The notes under the pieces: model-generated
What the model saw: only the letters and a program-made list of their open reading frames with translations
Told to the model about the DNA's origin: nothing
Database searches by the model: none
In this document: positions 53,827 to 62,062 of the stretch, in pieces
Position numbering within the stretch: the first letter of the stretch is position 1
Layout of the letters: the number at the start of each line of letters is the position of its first letter
Source of the DNA: Bradyrhizobium sp. CB1650
GTDB taxonomy: Bacteria; Pseudomonadota; Alphaproteobacteria; Rhizobiales; Xanthobacteraceae
Assembly: GCF_029761915.1 (NCBI RefSeq)
Contig: NZ_CP121695.1
Coordinates: 1,302,001 to 1,366,000, forward strand
Direction: 5' to 3'
DNA: 64,000 nucleotides
Translations under genes and position numbers: made by a program

Positions 53827-55173
53827 ATGACCACTATCGTTGAACCCATCCCTTCAGGCGTTCCGCAAAGCACGGCGCGCGCAGTGCCGCATCAAAAGCA
53901 AGTTGCCACGAGGAGCATGACCATTGCTTTGGGCGGTGGCGTGGCCCTGGAGTGGTACGACTGGACCGTCTACGGAATGATGGCTTCTTTTCTCTCGCCG
54001 CTTTTCTTTCCGTCCAGTGATCCCACAACATCGCTGCTCGCAGCGCTTGCCGTTTACGGCGCGGGCTTCTTCGCGCGACCGGTCGGAGCTGCGATACTCG
54101 GTCCGATTGCCGACCGCATCAGCCACAAGCGGGTGATGATGATCTCCGTCACAGCGATGGCCTTGTGCTCGCTGCTCATCTCCGTCTTGCCCAGCTATAA
54201 CAAGCTCGGCGTCGCAGCGGCGATCATATTGTTGGTCGTCCGGCTTATTCAGGGGCTGGCAACCGGCGCTGAGGCCGGAGTCGCAAATGCCATTGCTATC
54301 GAACTTGCACCGCCAGGCCAAGAGGGGCGATACCTTGGCCTGATCAGCGGCACGTTCATCCAGCTCGGCGTATTCGGATCCAGCTTGGTCGCCTTTCTCG
54401 TAAGCGCCTCGGTAGCGCCCGAGACCATGCACGAATGGGCCTGGCGGCTACCCTTTGCCGTCGGCGGAGTGCTCGGACTGCTCATCATTTATCTGCGCAG
54501 CAAGCTGCCGGAGACCTTGATCAAGCACGTCATGCATCAGGACGAGTTGTCGCGTACCCAGGAGACCACCAGGGGCGTCTGGAAGACGCTCTGGAATGTG
54601 CGGCTTTCGTTGCTCGCAGTCATCTTGGTCGTTGGGGCGGTGCAGATCGCAAATTACGCATGGAATGCTGGTCTGCCCAACCTGGCGAACGGCGTCTTCA
54701 AGGAGAACAGCACCTGGGTGTACGGGATCACGACATTGATGGGCGTGATCTGGATTATTACAGCCCCGTTTGTGGGGGCCTTTGCCGACAAGGTTCGCGC
54801 TTCGCGGGCGTTCACACTGCTGAGGCTCTTGCTGGTCGGGTGTTTCTTCCTGACTTTGCTTTATACCGAGAGGAGCATTTCCACGTTCTTCTTTGTCATG
54901 GTGTTTGGCGGCGCAATCGTCGGCTTCAACATGGCCCTCTACAACTTCATCGCAACCACGCTGATGCCACGCGCGGTGCGCACGACGGGCATCGCTGTCG
55001 GCTATGCGCTTGGAGTATCCCTGTTTGGCGGAACCTCACCCTATTTGTTGGTCTGGTTGCAGCACGCGAATATGGCCTGGATGTTCCCGGTCTATGGATC
55101 TGTGGTCGCGGTGCTGAGCGTCGTCGTCTATCACGCAGCAAAAAGACGCGGGCTCGTCTACATCGGCGACTGA
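53827..55173 (+). CDS. MHS-family MFS symporter (organic acid uptake)
   Basis: 448 residues, 12 predicted membrane helices. The first loop has the metabolite:H+ symporter pattern (GGGVALEWYDWTVYGMMASFLSPLFFP), followed by FFARPVGAAILGPIADRISHKRVM, the conserved MFS loop 2-3 motif. Relatives carry 2-oxoglutarate, citrate, shikimate or other carboxylates into the cell. By operator and position it imports the substrate of the CoA-transferase/crotonase pathway or the uronide cleaved by the following GH88 enzyme. Confidence 0.83.
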   Translation: MTTIVEPIPSGVPQSTARAVPHQKQVATRSMTIALGGGVALEWYDWTVYGMMASFLSPLFFPSSDPTTSLLAALAVYGAGFFARPVGAAILGPIADRISHKRVMMISVTAMALCSLLISVLPSYNKLGVAAAIILLVVRLIQGLATGAEAGVANAIAIELAPPGQEGRYLGLISGTFIQLGVFGSSLVAFLVSASVAPETMHEWAWRLPFAVGGVLGLLIIYLRSKLPETLIKHVMHQDELSRTQETTRGVWKTLWNVRLSLLAVILVVGAVQIANYAWNAGLPNLANGVFKENSTWVYGITTLMGVIWIITAPFVGAFADKVRASRAFTLLRLLLVGCFFLTLLYTERSISTFFFVMVFGGAIVGFNMALYNFIATTLMPRAVRTTGIAVGYALGVSLFGGTSPYLLVWLQHANMAWMFPVYGSVVAVLSVVVYHAAKRRGLVYIGD

Positions 55174-55237
55174 ATTTCATCCTTCCAGCTTTACAAGCAG
55201 GGCTCAGTCTGAGCCGACCGCTTTCCAGGGAGAAACC

Positions 55238-56389
55238 ATGTCTAGAAGCAATGACTTGTCTGCACGCGAACGCATGCTGGAGCGCATCGCGCAAACAAGG
55301 GAGGCTGCCAAAACCGGCCTGCCGCACTGGGCTCGTACGACTGATGGAAAATGGACGTTCACGCCCGAGGGTGATTGGACCGGCGGCGCCTTCGTCGGCC
55401 AGCTTTGGCTTGCACATCTGGCCGATCCACAGCGCTTCCCAATTTCTGACGCGCGTGCCGCACTGAGCAGAATGCTGCCTCGGGCCCAGCTCCGGACCGC
55501 TTTCAAAGGATTTGGCTTCTACCACGGTGCGGCGCTTGGAAGCATCCTCTTCGCGGATGAAATGGCACGCGATGCCGCGCTCACGGCAGCCAGGTCGCTG
55601 GAGCAGATGTTCGATCCCAGGCTGGGCTTGATCCCGCTCGGCCAGGATGCCGAGGAAGCCAACGCTGTTGGTACTGCTGAAAGCAGCATCGACTCTCTCC
55701 AAGCAACGGGATTGCTTTACTGGGCCTCGGACCAGTTGGGGGAGCAGCGCATGGACGAGATCGCCAATGCCCACTTGCGAAGGGTCTTGGAGATTCATGT
55801 TCGGCCCGATAATTCGGTGATCCAGTCATCCACGCTCGACCCGCAAACCGGCCAAGTGCTCAGAACACACACGCATAAGGGATACAGCGATGTGAGCACT
55901 TGGGGACGTGCGCAGGGGTGGGCGATTCTTTACACCGCTCATGCGGCAATGGTTCGTCCTGACGAGCCATTGTGGCGCGAATATGCGGTGCGCGTGCTGG
56001 ACTGGTGGATCGACCACGTCCCTACGGATCTGGTCGCGTATTGGGACTTTGACGATCCGGCAATTCCAAATACGAGCCGGGATACCGCCGCCACCGCTAT
56101 CGCCGCGGCAGCATCCTTGAGACTTGCGTCCGCCCTCGGCGCCACTGGGGGCGCAAAGTACCGAGACTTCGCGGAGCGGACCGTCGCCGAACTGGTCTCG
56201 GCCTATTTGACGCCCATCCTCCCGTCCGACAAGCGCCCACCTGGAATGCTCACAGGGGGATGTTTCACCCGAAAAGCGTTGGCGCGGGACATCGACACCG
56301 CGCACGACGCAGAACTGATATTTGGCAGTTACTTCCTATTTGAAGCTCTTGCGATCCTCACTGGTCTCGTGACCATGGGGCGGATCTGA
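55238..56389 (+). CDS. Glycoside hydrolase family 88/105-like unsaturated uronyl hydrolase
   Basis: 383 residues, no signal peptide, so it acts in the cytoplasm on imported oligosaccharides. An (alpha/alpha)6 barrel of the GH88 type is indicated by HKGYSDVSTWGRAQGWAILY and by AYWDFDDPAIPNTSRDTAATAIAAAA, which correspond to the conserved HxGY..SxWxRGQAW and WDFD...RDTSAAAI motifs. The enzyme hydrates the 4,5-double bond of unsaturated uronic acid ends left by polysaccharide lyases. It lies 64 bases behind the transporter. A link between uronide use and the KDG/KGSA genes at 46-49 kb is inferred. Confidence 0.8.
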   Translation: MSRSNDLSARERMLERIAQTREAAKTGLPHWARTTDGKWTFTPEGDWTGGAFVGQLWLAHLADPQRFPISDARAALSRMLPRAQLRTAFKGFGFYHGAALGSILFADEMARDAALTAARSLEQMFDPRLGLIPLGQDAEEANAVGTAESSIDSLQATGLLYWASDQLGEQRMDEIANAHLRRVLEIHVRPDNSVIQSSTLDPQTGQVLRTHTHKGYSDVSTWGRAQGWAILYTAHAAMVRPDEPLWREYAVRVLDWWIDHVPTDLVAYWDFDDPAIPNTSRDTAATAIAAAASLRLASALGATGGAKYRDFAERTVAELVSAYLTPILPSDKRPPGMLTGGCFTRKALARDIDTAHDAELIFGSYFLFEALAILTGLVTMGRI

Positions 56390-56581
56390 TCCTGTGTTTG
56401 CACCTGTGATAATGAAGTTCCGTTCGGTGCTTCGCCTCTGCAAAACGTCTGCGATTCCGGGGGGCGCCTAACAGCGCATTATGCGATCGGACCTCATCAG
56501 AAATTCGAACAGCGGATTTGATTGCACGCGCCATCGGCGAAGAAATGGAGGCTGTCCAGCCTATGCGAGAAGAGGCGACGA

Positions 56582-56725
56582 ATGCGCAACAGCTTCGATG
56601 GTTCTCACCACGGTTCAGCAAAGTGCTGCGCGATGTGCGGCGGAAAGTGCGGGCTGATCCGCTACTATTGGTGGCGGACGGCCCTTTGCTCCAAGAAATG
56701 CGTCGACCGCTTCAAAGCGCGCTGA
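56582..56725 (+). CDS. Small Cys-rich zinc-ribbon-like protein, 47 aa
   Basis: ATG 56582 with GAGG upstream gives MRNSFDGSHHGSAKCCAMCGGKCGLIRYYWW and a C-terminal CSKKCVDRFKAR. The CxxCxxxC and CxxxC pairs suggest one zinc ribbon. I recall closely similar orphan peptides in rhizobial genomes, but no function is known. It is too short for usual gene callers. Confidence 0.5.
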   Translation: MRNSFDGSHHGSAKCCAMCGGKCGLIRYYWWRTALCSKKCVDRFKAR

Positions 56726-57172
56726 GAGGCGTACCAGAAGTGGGCTTCGTGCGTTGCAGACGGCTAACACAAGGGCGGTGTGAGATTGATAGTGCTCTAC
56801 GACGGTGAGACGTGCAACGTACTGTAATTCACTGTCGCTCGCTCCGACGACTTTCCCTTTGCGGGGGTGCTCTGGCTCGTCGTCCTACTTCAGCGACGTC
56901 GGCAGATATTCAACGTTGTGCACTCGTGCGTTGAGTTCTTTGCAGAGACCTTCTCTAAACAAAAGCTTAGTCCTTCGGCGAAGTTGGACTGTTTTCGCAC
57001 AGACAAGGCGGCGTTGCCCGCTCTCTCCTCTGCCGTGCAATCGAGGGTGCGTAAATGCGCTGCCTTTGTCTTCGAGCGGTTCTGGCCCGACAGCGGCACT
57101 GCTGTGGAACGATTTCCTGCGCCGGGCGCATGGAATCTGGCGGTGAAATTCACCTCAAGGCGGGAGTGGATT
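56726..57172. other. Intergenic 447 bp, no gene seen
   Basis: No supportable frame. It should contain the promoter of the Lrp-type gene. Frames open through part of it on both strands have biased, non-family composition. Confidence 0.45.
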
Positions 57173-57664
57173 ATGCGATACGATCGGGTAGACGCGCGTA
57201 TCCTCGAGATCGTGCAAAAGAACAACCGTCTAACGTCCGATGCAATCGGTGAACTGGCGGGGCTTTCGGCCACGGCATGCCAACGAAGACTAAAGAGGCT
57301 CCGTTCGGAAGGCATCATCGAGGCCGATGTCTCAATCGTTTCGCCGAAGGCAGTTGGAAGACCAATCCAAATGCTTGTGTTGGTTACACTGGAGCGGGAG
57401 CGTTCGGATATAATTGATAGGCTTAAGAAGGCCATCAAATCATCAGCTGAAGTCGTCAACGGCTTCTACGTTACTGGCGATGCTGACTTTATCTTATACG
57501 TTACCACACGCAGCATGGAGGATTATGAGGAGTTCACTAGACGCTTCTTCCATAAGCACCCGGACATCAAAGGCTTCAAGACGATGGTCGTACTGGATCG
57601 GGTAAAAGCTGGCTTTGCTGTTCCAGTTGAGACGCCTCCCTGCAATAGACTAAGCAATCGGTGA
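57173..57664 (+). CDS. Lrp/AsnC-family transcriptional regulator
   Basis: 163 residues from ATG 57173 (MRYDRVDARILEIVQKNNRLTSDAIGELAGLSATACQRRLKRLRSEGII), which is a typical AsnC-type helix-turn-helix at the very N-terminus; the frame open further upstream is rejected. The RAM ligand-binding domain follows (MLVLVTLERE, VVNGFYVTGDADFILYVTTRSMEDYEEF). It probably responds to an amino acid. No divergent target gene is seen next to it, so its target may have been lost or lie elsewhere. Confidence 0.85.
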   Translation: MRYDRVDARILEIVQKNNRLTSDAIGELAGLSATACQRRLKRLRSEGIIEADVSIVSPKAVGRPIQMLVLVTLERERSDIIDRLKKAIKSSAEVVNGFYVTGDADFILYVTTRSMEDYEEFTRRFFHKHPDIKGFKTMVVLDRVKAGFAVPVETPPCNRLSNR

Positions 57665-57765
57665 CAGGTGTCTCAATCCGGCAATTCCGCTGGTGACCTT
57701 GCCCCACCGGCTTAATCCAGCTTGCAGTTCGCTCTGGCCCAGACGAGGACCAGAGCCTGAAGCAT

Positions 57766-57866
57766 AGTCGCTTTTCAGAGGGCAGATCATCGGAATCTAG
57801 AAGGAGTATGAGGCCGGCGTTTCGGTCGCCGATCTGTGCCGCGAGCATGGCGTCAGCGACGCCAGC
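57766..57866 (+). mobile_element. IS3-family orfA fragment
   Basis: Translation in one frame gives QIIGI, a stop (TAG 57798-57800), then KEYEAGVSVADLCREHGVSDAS, which is the N-terminal helix-turn-helix of IS3-type OrfA (usual form QIIGILKExEAG..VADLCRxHG.S.A). Only about 100 bases survive. It marks past insertion-sequence activity just before mntR. Confidence 0.7.
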
Positions 57867-57933
57867 ATGGACGTTAGCCACCGCAGCCATGGCCCGGCGC
57901 CCACGGTCAGATGCCAAGAGTCCGGATTCTCAC

Positions 57934-58362
57934 ATGCGCCCGAAGGCTTCCACGGATGTCGCGCCATCGCTCGATGAGCTTCCCACCGAACAGGCGCAGG
58001 CGCTACGCTTTGGCAAGGCCCGTTCGGCGCGCTCGACCGCCATCCTCGAAGATTATGTCGAGCTGATTGCCGACCTGATTGATTCGACGGGTGAGGCCCG
58101 CGCCATCGACATTGCGCGAAGGCTCGGGGTTTCGCTTCCGACGGCGATCAACACGATCTCGCGGCTGAAGAGGGAAGGCATGGCGGTGGCCCGTCCCTAC
58201 CGCGGTATTTTTCTGACCGAGAAGGGAGAAGCGCTCGCCAAGCGGGTGCGCGCCCGCCATCGTCTGGTCCTTGAAATGCTGCTCGTGCTTGGCGTGCCCC
58301 GTGAGACCGCAGAGGTGGACGCCGAAGGCATCGAGCATCATGTTTCAGAAGCGACCGTCTAG
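57934..58362 (+). CDS. mntR: MntR-like (DtxR-family) metal-dependent regulator, shortened C-terminus
   Basis: 142 residues from ATG 57934. Winged helix: EDYVELIADLIDSTGEARAIDIARRLGVSLPTAINTISRLKREGM, followed by the dimerisation/metal domain with Glu/His/Asp ligands (HRLVLEMLLVLGVP, DAEGIEHHVSEAT). It should bind Mn(II) and repress manganese uptake genes. After EATV a TAG stop appears where family members continue (here AFSEF in the same frame), so the last few residues are lost; function may survive. An IS3 fragment lies directly upstream. No mntH is visible. Confidence 0.75.
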   Translation: MRPKASTDVAPSLDELPTEQAQALRFGKARSARSTAILEDYVELIADLIDSTGEARAIDIARRLGVSLPTAINTISRLKREGMAVARPYRGIFLTEKGEALAKRVRARHRLVLEMLLVLGVPRETAEVDAEGIEHHVSEATV

Positions 58363-58421
58363 GCATTCTCGGAGTTTCCAGCGCGCCAGTGTGCCGATAG
58401 CCAACCAATCGCAGACAGGGC

Positions 58422-58598
58422 TCAGTCCCGTTTTGACTTGATGTCCTGCATTACGAGCTGCCGATTGCGTAGGTTGGCTAGCATCAAATGCAGCAGCATG
58501 ATCCTAAGCCTCAGCAACTCAGCGTACTCCATCTTTTGCTCATTGCGGGGGCATTCAAGGTCGGGACAGAAGTCGAGTGGTGGGTTGAAGACCCTCAC
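58422..58598 (-). CDS. Possible small protein, 58 aa
   Basis: A GTG at 58598 opens a frame reading VRVFNPPLDFCPDLECPRN, followed by a strongly helical Leu/Met/Arg-rich part (YAELLRLRIMLLHLMLANLRN) and ending KSKRD. The composition is protein-like and the paired Cys plus helix suggest a small folded unit. No clear ribosome-binding site and no family recognised. Confidence 0.3.
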   Translation of the reverse strand: MRVFNPPLDFCPDLECPRNEQKMEYAELLRLRIMLLHLMLANLRNRQLVMQDIKSKRD

Positions 58599-59280
58599 CT
58601 TTCGCCAGCCTGCATCGTTCGATCAATTTCGATCATTGCTTCAGCGGGTAGGATAATCGCCGGGCGCTTTTTGCGTGGTGATCGTGCAAGAGATTTCGTC
58701 ACTGCGTGCGGCAGCGCCCATGCAAGGCGCGAATGGGCTAACAACGAACGCCATCATCGCGCTTCACCGGCGTCTCTGTAACCTGCCTTCATCACCATTG
58801 GGCGTCCAGACTGTCGAGTACGTCAGCCGTGAAGGATCACCCGAAGGGCGATTGCAATTGCCGTGCGGCTATTAGGTTCGCCGCGATATCTCATCTTTCA
58901 GATAGAGTCCAAATGTGTTTGACGTATACCTAAGCGACAAACATGATTTGCTGGTCGCCATACAGGCTCGCCACTACCTGTCAGCGGCGCGTTCGGGAAA
59001 TGGCGGAGACAAGGCAGGTCATCAGCGTCACGATAATGAGTGGTTTGAAGAAACATTAGAGGATTTGTTGGTCTTGCCCCCCACTGGACTTTCACGCGGC
59101 GTCCACTGCATCCCTTACAGCATCATTTCAGCGTCGCAACGACGACCGGCGGCAGGATGTAGGATAGGAGCGGCGATCTTCGGCGCGTCTCTTGCCGACG
59201 TTCAAGCGTATCAGCCGACGGCACCCGGATCGCCACAACCATTTCGATTGAATATCAGCCGATCATCTTTCCCGCGCTAT
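58599..59280. other. Intergenic about 680 bp, no supportable gene
   Basis: A plus-strand frame at 58675-58875 (66 codons from GTG) looks protein-like in composition but has no ribosome-binding site or family. The rest shows no gene, repeat or clear terminator. Confidence 0.4.
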
Positions 59281-60174
59281 TTATTTCACCGCGAACGGCA
59301 CGCAGAGGCGGAACATCACCTCGTCGCGCGCATGCTCGTCGCCGTAGATGCGTCCGTGCTTCACCACTGAAGCCTGATCCTCGTTATAGGTGATGACATC
59401 GGCAGTTGGTGACGCCAAGCCAGCGTCCATCATAATTCCTTCTGGGCGTAGTGGAGTAGTGGATGACGGGGCCGGCAAAGAACGCGGAATGTTCGGGATT
59501 GTTGAACCATAGCCGGTGAACTCGTTGTGGACGCGGGTCTCGAAGCCGATCATCCAGTTCGGTATCACCAGATAGGACATGCCGAAGGTTACGTCGATCG
59601 GCGAAGCTCTTTCGATCGAGCCGTCGGCCTCCCTCTCATGCTTGGCCATGATATTGATAGCGGCAATGAGGCGATCCTCCAGGAAGTTCTTCTGCAAGAT
59701 CACCCGCCACTCCAGCTCTTTCTCCTTCGACCCGATGTCCGGCTCGATGTAGAGCGCAAGCCCGACCGGATCGGTCACGGGATTGAGAACTTGGTAAATC
59801 GCCTCGGACGAAACGGAATCGAAGCGCGTGTTCTCGTAACGCGAGTACGGGTCGAAGGACGCATCGAGAAACTGCGTCACGCCCGGTCCACCCGTCGCCC
59901 CGTCGAATCCGTTTCGGAAGGCATTGGCATAACTCCAGTTGAAGTAGCCGGAAATCTGCAGCTGGTTGGTGAGACCGTATTAGATCTCCTCCTTGTTCTG
60001 CATGAAAAAATACTGCCCCTGCGACTGTCCTAACTGCATGAACGATTTGTGTTCGTACTCGAACGTCCCCTGCGGATGCACGTCGGCAGTGTAAATCCAG
60101 CCGAACGGTGATTTCGCCTGACAAGCGGTCAGCATCACAGCTGCCGCGTATATCGGTCCCACGAAACGCTTCAC
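59281..60174 (-). pseudogene. DUF6662-like outer-membrane protein, interrupted by one in-frame stop
   Basis: From a GTG at 60174 (AAGGGGA upstream) one frame runs 298 codons to 59281 with a single internal TAA at 59979-59981. The start KRFVGPIYAAAVMLTACQAK is an export signal with a lipobox-like LTAC. The rest alternates beta-strands as in outer-membrane barrels (GWIYTADVHPQGTFEYEHK, LQISGYFNWSYANAF, LALYIEPDIGSKEKELEWRVILQKNF, NWMIGFETRVHNEF). The pattern matches the DUF6662 family. Only one nonsense codon separates it from an intact gene. It is the last cargo gene before trbB. Confidence 0.65.
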
Positions 60175-60443
60175 TGTTGTCCCCTTCGAAGAAAAGCCGT
60201 TCCGTTCGGCGGCGACCCCGTAATCGAGGACGACGTTTGGCGAACTGGCGCTGAGGCGTGGGGAACGAACCGGCAAACATATCGCACGTGTCGATCAGCA
60301 TGCTTCGACGCAGCAAGTATTTTTTCGCCGCTCCACGCCTGCTCCCTACGACGGCTGAATACTTGTTGAACTAACCTGTTTCCTGCCTTTTCTATCCATC
60401 CCCGTTGCTGATCGCTTGCCGCGATTGGCTTTCGGGGACGATC

Positions 60444-61442
60444 GTGGCGGGCACTTCACTCCATTCGGAAGCGTTCTCGCGTGGTGCGCGCATGCTGCGC
60501 ACCGCGCTTGGTCCCGCCATCGCGACCTTCCTTGAAGACCCCGCGATCGTCGAGGTGATGCTCAACCCCGACGGGCGGCTCTGGATCGACCGGCTGTCGG
60601 GTGGCCTGGAAGATAGCGGACGAACGATGTCCGCCGCCGATGGCGAGCGGATCGTGCGGCTGGTTGCGCACCATGTCGGCGCTGAGGTGCACGCCGAGAA
60701 GCCGCGCGTTTCGGCCGAGCTTCCCGAGACGGGAGAAAGGTTCGAGGGGCTGCTCCCGCCCGTCGTTGCGGCGCCGGCCTTTGCGATCCGCAAACCCGCG
60801 GTCGCTGTCTTCACTCTGGATGACTACGCGGCGGCCGGCATCATGACCGCGGGGCAGGCGGGCGTGCTCCGGCAAGCGGTCGCTGCCCGCAAGAACATCC
60901 TGGTCGCCGGGGGCACATCGACCGGCAAGACCACGCTGACGAATGCACTGCTGGCCGAGATCGCCGGCACCACCGATCGCGTCGTCCTGATCGAGGATAC
61001 CCGTGAGCTGCAATGCCGCGCCCCGAATCTGGTCGCGCTGCGCACCAAGGATGGCGTCGCCTCGCTATCCGATCTTGTTCGCTCCTCCCTGCGCCTCCGC
61101 CCAGACCGGATTCCAATTGGCGAGGTCCGCGGCGGCGAAGCCCTGGAGCTCCTCAAAGCCTGGGGCACGGGCCACCCCGGCGGGATCGGAACGATTCACG
61201 CCGGCACGGCGCTGGGTGCACTTCGTCGCCTCGAGCAGCTCATCCAGGAAGCCGTCCTCACCGTTCCCAAGGCGCTGATCGCCGAGACCATCGATGTCGT
61301 CGCGGTGTTGCGCGGCCGCGGCAGCGAGCGCCGCCTGGCTGAACTTGCTCTCGTCGCCGGCCTCGATCCCGTCACCGGCGATTACCGCGTCCAGTCTGCC
61401 GAGGCGGGCGGCCAATCCTCGCATGCCAAGGACCCATCATGA
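60444..61442 (+). CDS. trbB: TrbB, conjugal transfer ATPase (VirB11 type)
   Basis: 332 residues from GTG 60444 with GGGGA upstream; a TTG at 60405 in the same frame is less likely. PulE/VirB11 secretion ATPase: Walker [10 protein letters not shown] (156-164), the Asp box [10 protein letters not shown], Walker [14 protein letters not shown] and the His box [16 protein letters not shown]. Hexameric ATPase at the cytoplasmic base of the Trb channel. First gene of the mating-pair operon; its stop overlaps trbC (ATGA at 61439). Confidence 0.92.
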   Translation: MAGTSLHSEAFSRGARMLRTALGPAIATFLEDPAIVEVMLNPDGRLWIDRLSGGLEDSGRTMSAADGERIVRLVAHHVGAEVHAEKPRVSAELPETGERFEGLLPPVVAAPAFAIRKPAVAVFTLDDYAAAGIMTAGQAGVLRQAVAARKNILVAGGTSTGKTTLTNALLAEIAGTTDRVVLIEDTRELQCRAPNLVALRTKDGVASLSDLVRSSLRLRPDRIPIGEVRGGEALELLKAWGTGHPGGIGTIHAGTALGALRRLEQLIQEAVLTVPKALIAETIDVVAVLRGRGSERRLAELALVAGLDPVTGDYRVQSAEAGGQSSHAKDPS

Positions 61443-61780
61443 TCCAGCTTTCTCCCGCGATCCGTCACGTTCGCCGCCGCTTCACCGACCTCGCGGCGAT
61501 TACCTTCATTTCCATCGCTTTTGCGCCCGCCGCCTACGCCTCCGGCTCCTCGATGCCGTGGGAGACGCCGCTCAATCAGATCCTGGAGTCGGTGCAAGGT
61601 CCGGTCGCCAAGATCATGTCCGTCATCATCATCACCGTGACCGGCCTGACGCTCGCCTTCGGCGACACGTCCGGCGGCTTCCGCCGGCTGATCCAGATTG
61701 TCTTCGGCCTGTCGATCGCCTTTGCGGCATCGAGCTTTTTCCTGACCTTCTTCAGCTTCTCCGGCGGAGCCTTGGTGTGA
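61439..61780 (+). CDS. trbC: TrbC, prepilin of the conjugative pilus
   Basis: 113 residues. A long signal region ends near AYASGSSMPWETPL, followed by two hydrophobic helices (about residues 58-78 and 85-108), as in TrbC/VirB2 pilins. TraF (21475) is the predicted processing enzyme. Overlaps trbB at the start and trbD at the end (TGATG, 61778-61782). Confidence 0.88.
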   Translation: MIQLSPAIRHVRRRFTDLAAITFISIAFAPAAYASGSSMPWETPLNQILESVQGPVAKIMSVIIITVTGLTLAFGDTSGGFRRLIQIVFGLSIAFAASSFFLTFFSFSGGALV

Positions 61781-62055
61781 TGGCCGGCATCGTCGATCCA
61801 GAAGTGGCGGGCTTCTTCGCGCCGGTCCATCGCGCGCTCACCGATCCGATCCTGATGGGCGGCGCGCCCCGCACGGTTGCGATCGCCAATGGCACGTTGG
61901 CGGCGGCAATCGCGCTCGGCCTCCACCTCTGGATTCCCGGAGCGCTGATTTGGGCTGTGGGCCATGCCGCGGCGGTCTGGGCGGCCAAGCGCGACCCGCA
62001 GTTCGTGGACGTCGTCCGGCGTCACCTCCGCTATCCCTCTTATCTCGGCGCGTGA
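61780..62055 (+). CDS. trbD: TrbD, inner-membrane transfer protein (VirB3 type)
   Basis: 91 residues from ATG 61780, overlapping the trbC stop; the longer upstream-open frame is rejected. The order is typical of VirB3/TrbD: a short N-terminal part with FFAPVHRALTDPILMGGAPR, two membrane helices (VAIANGTLAAAIALGLHLWIP and ALIWAVGHAAAVWAA) and a basic tail with DPQFVDVVRRHLRYP. It works with TrbE at the inner membrane. Confidence 0.88.
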   Translation: MAGIVDPEVAGFFAPVHRALTDPILMGGAPRTVAIANGTLAAAIALGLHLWIPGALIWAVGHAAAVWAAKRDPQFVDVVRRHLRYPSYLGA

Positions 62056-62062
62056 GGTTTCC

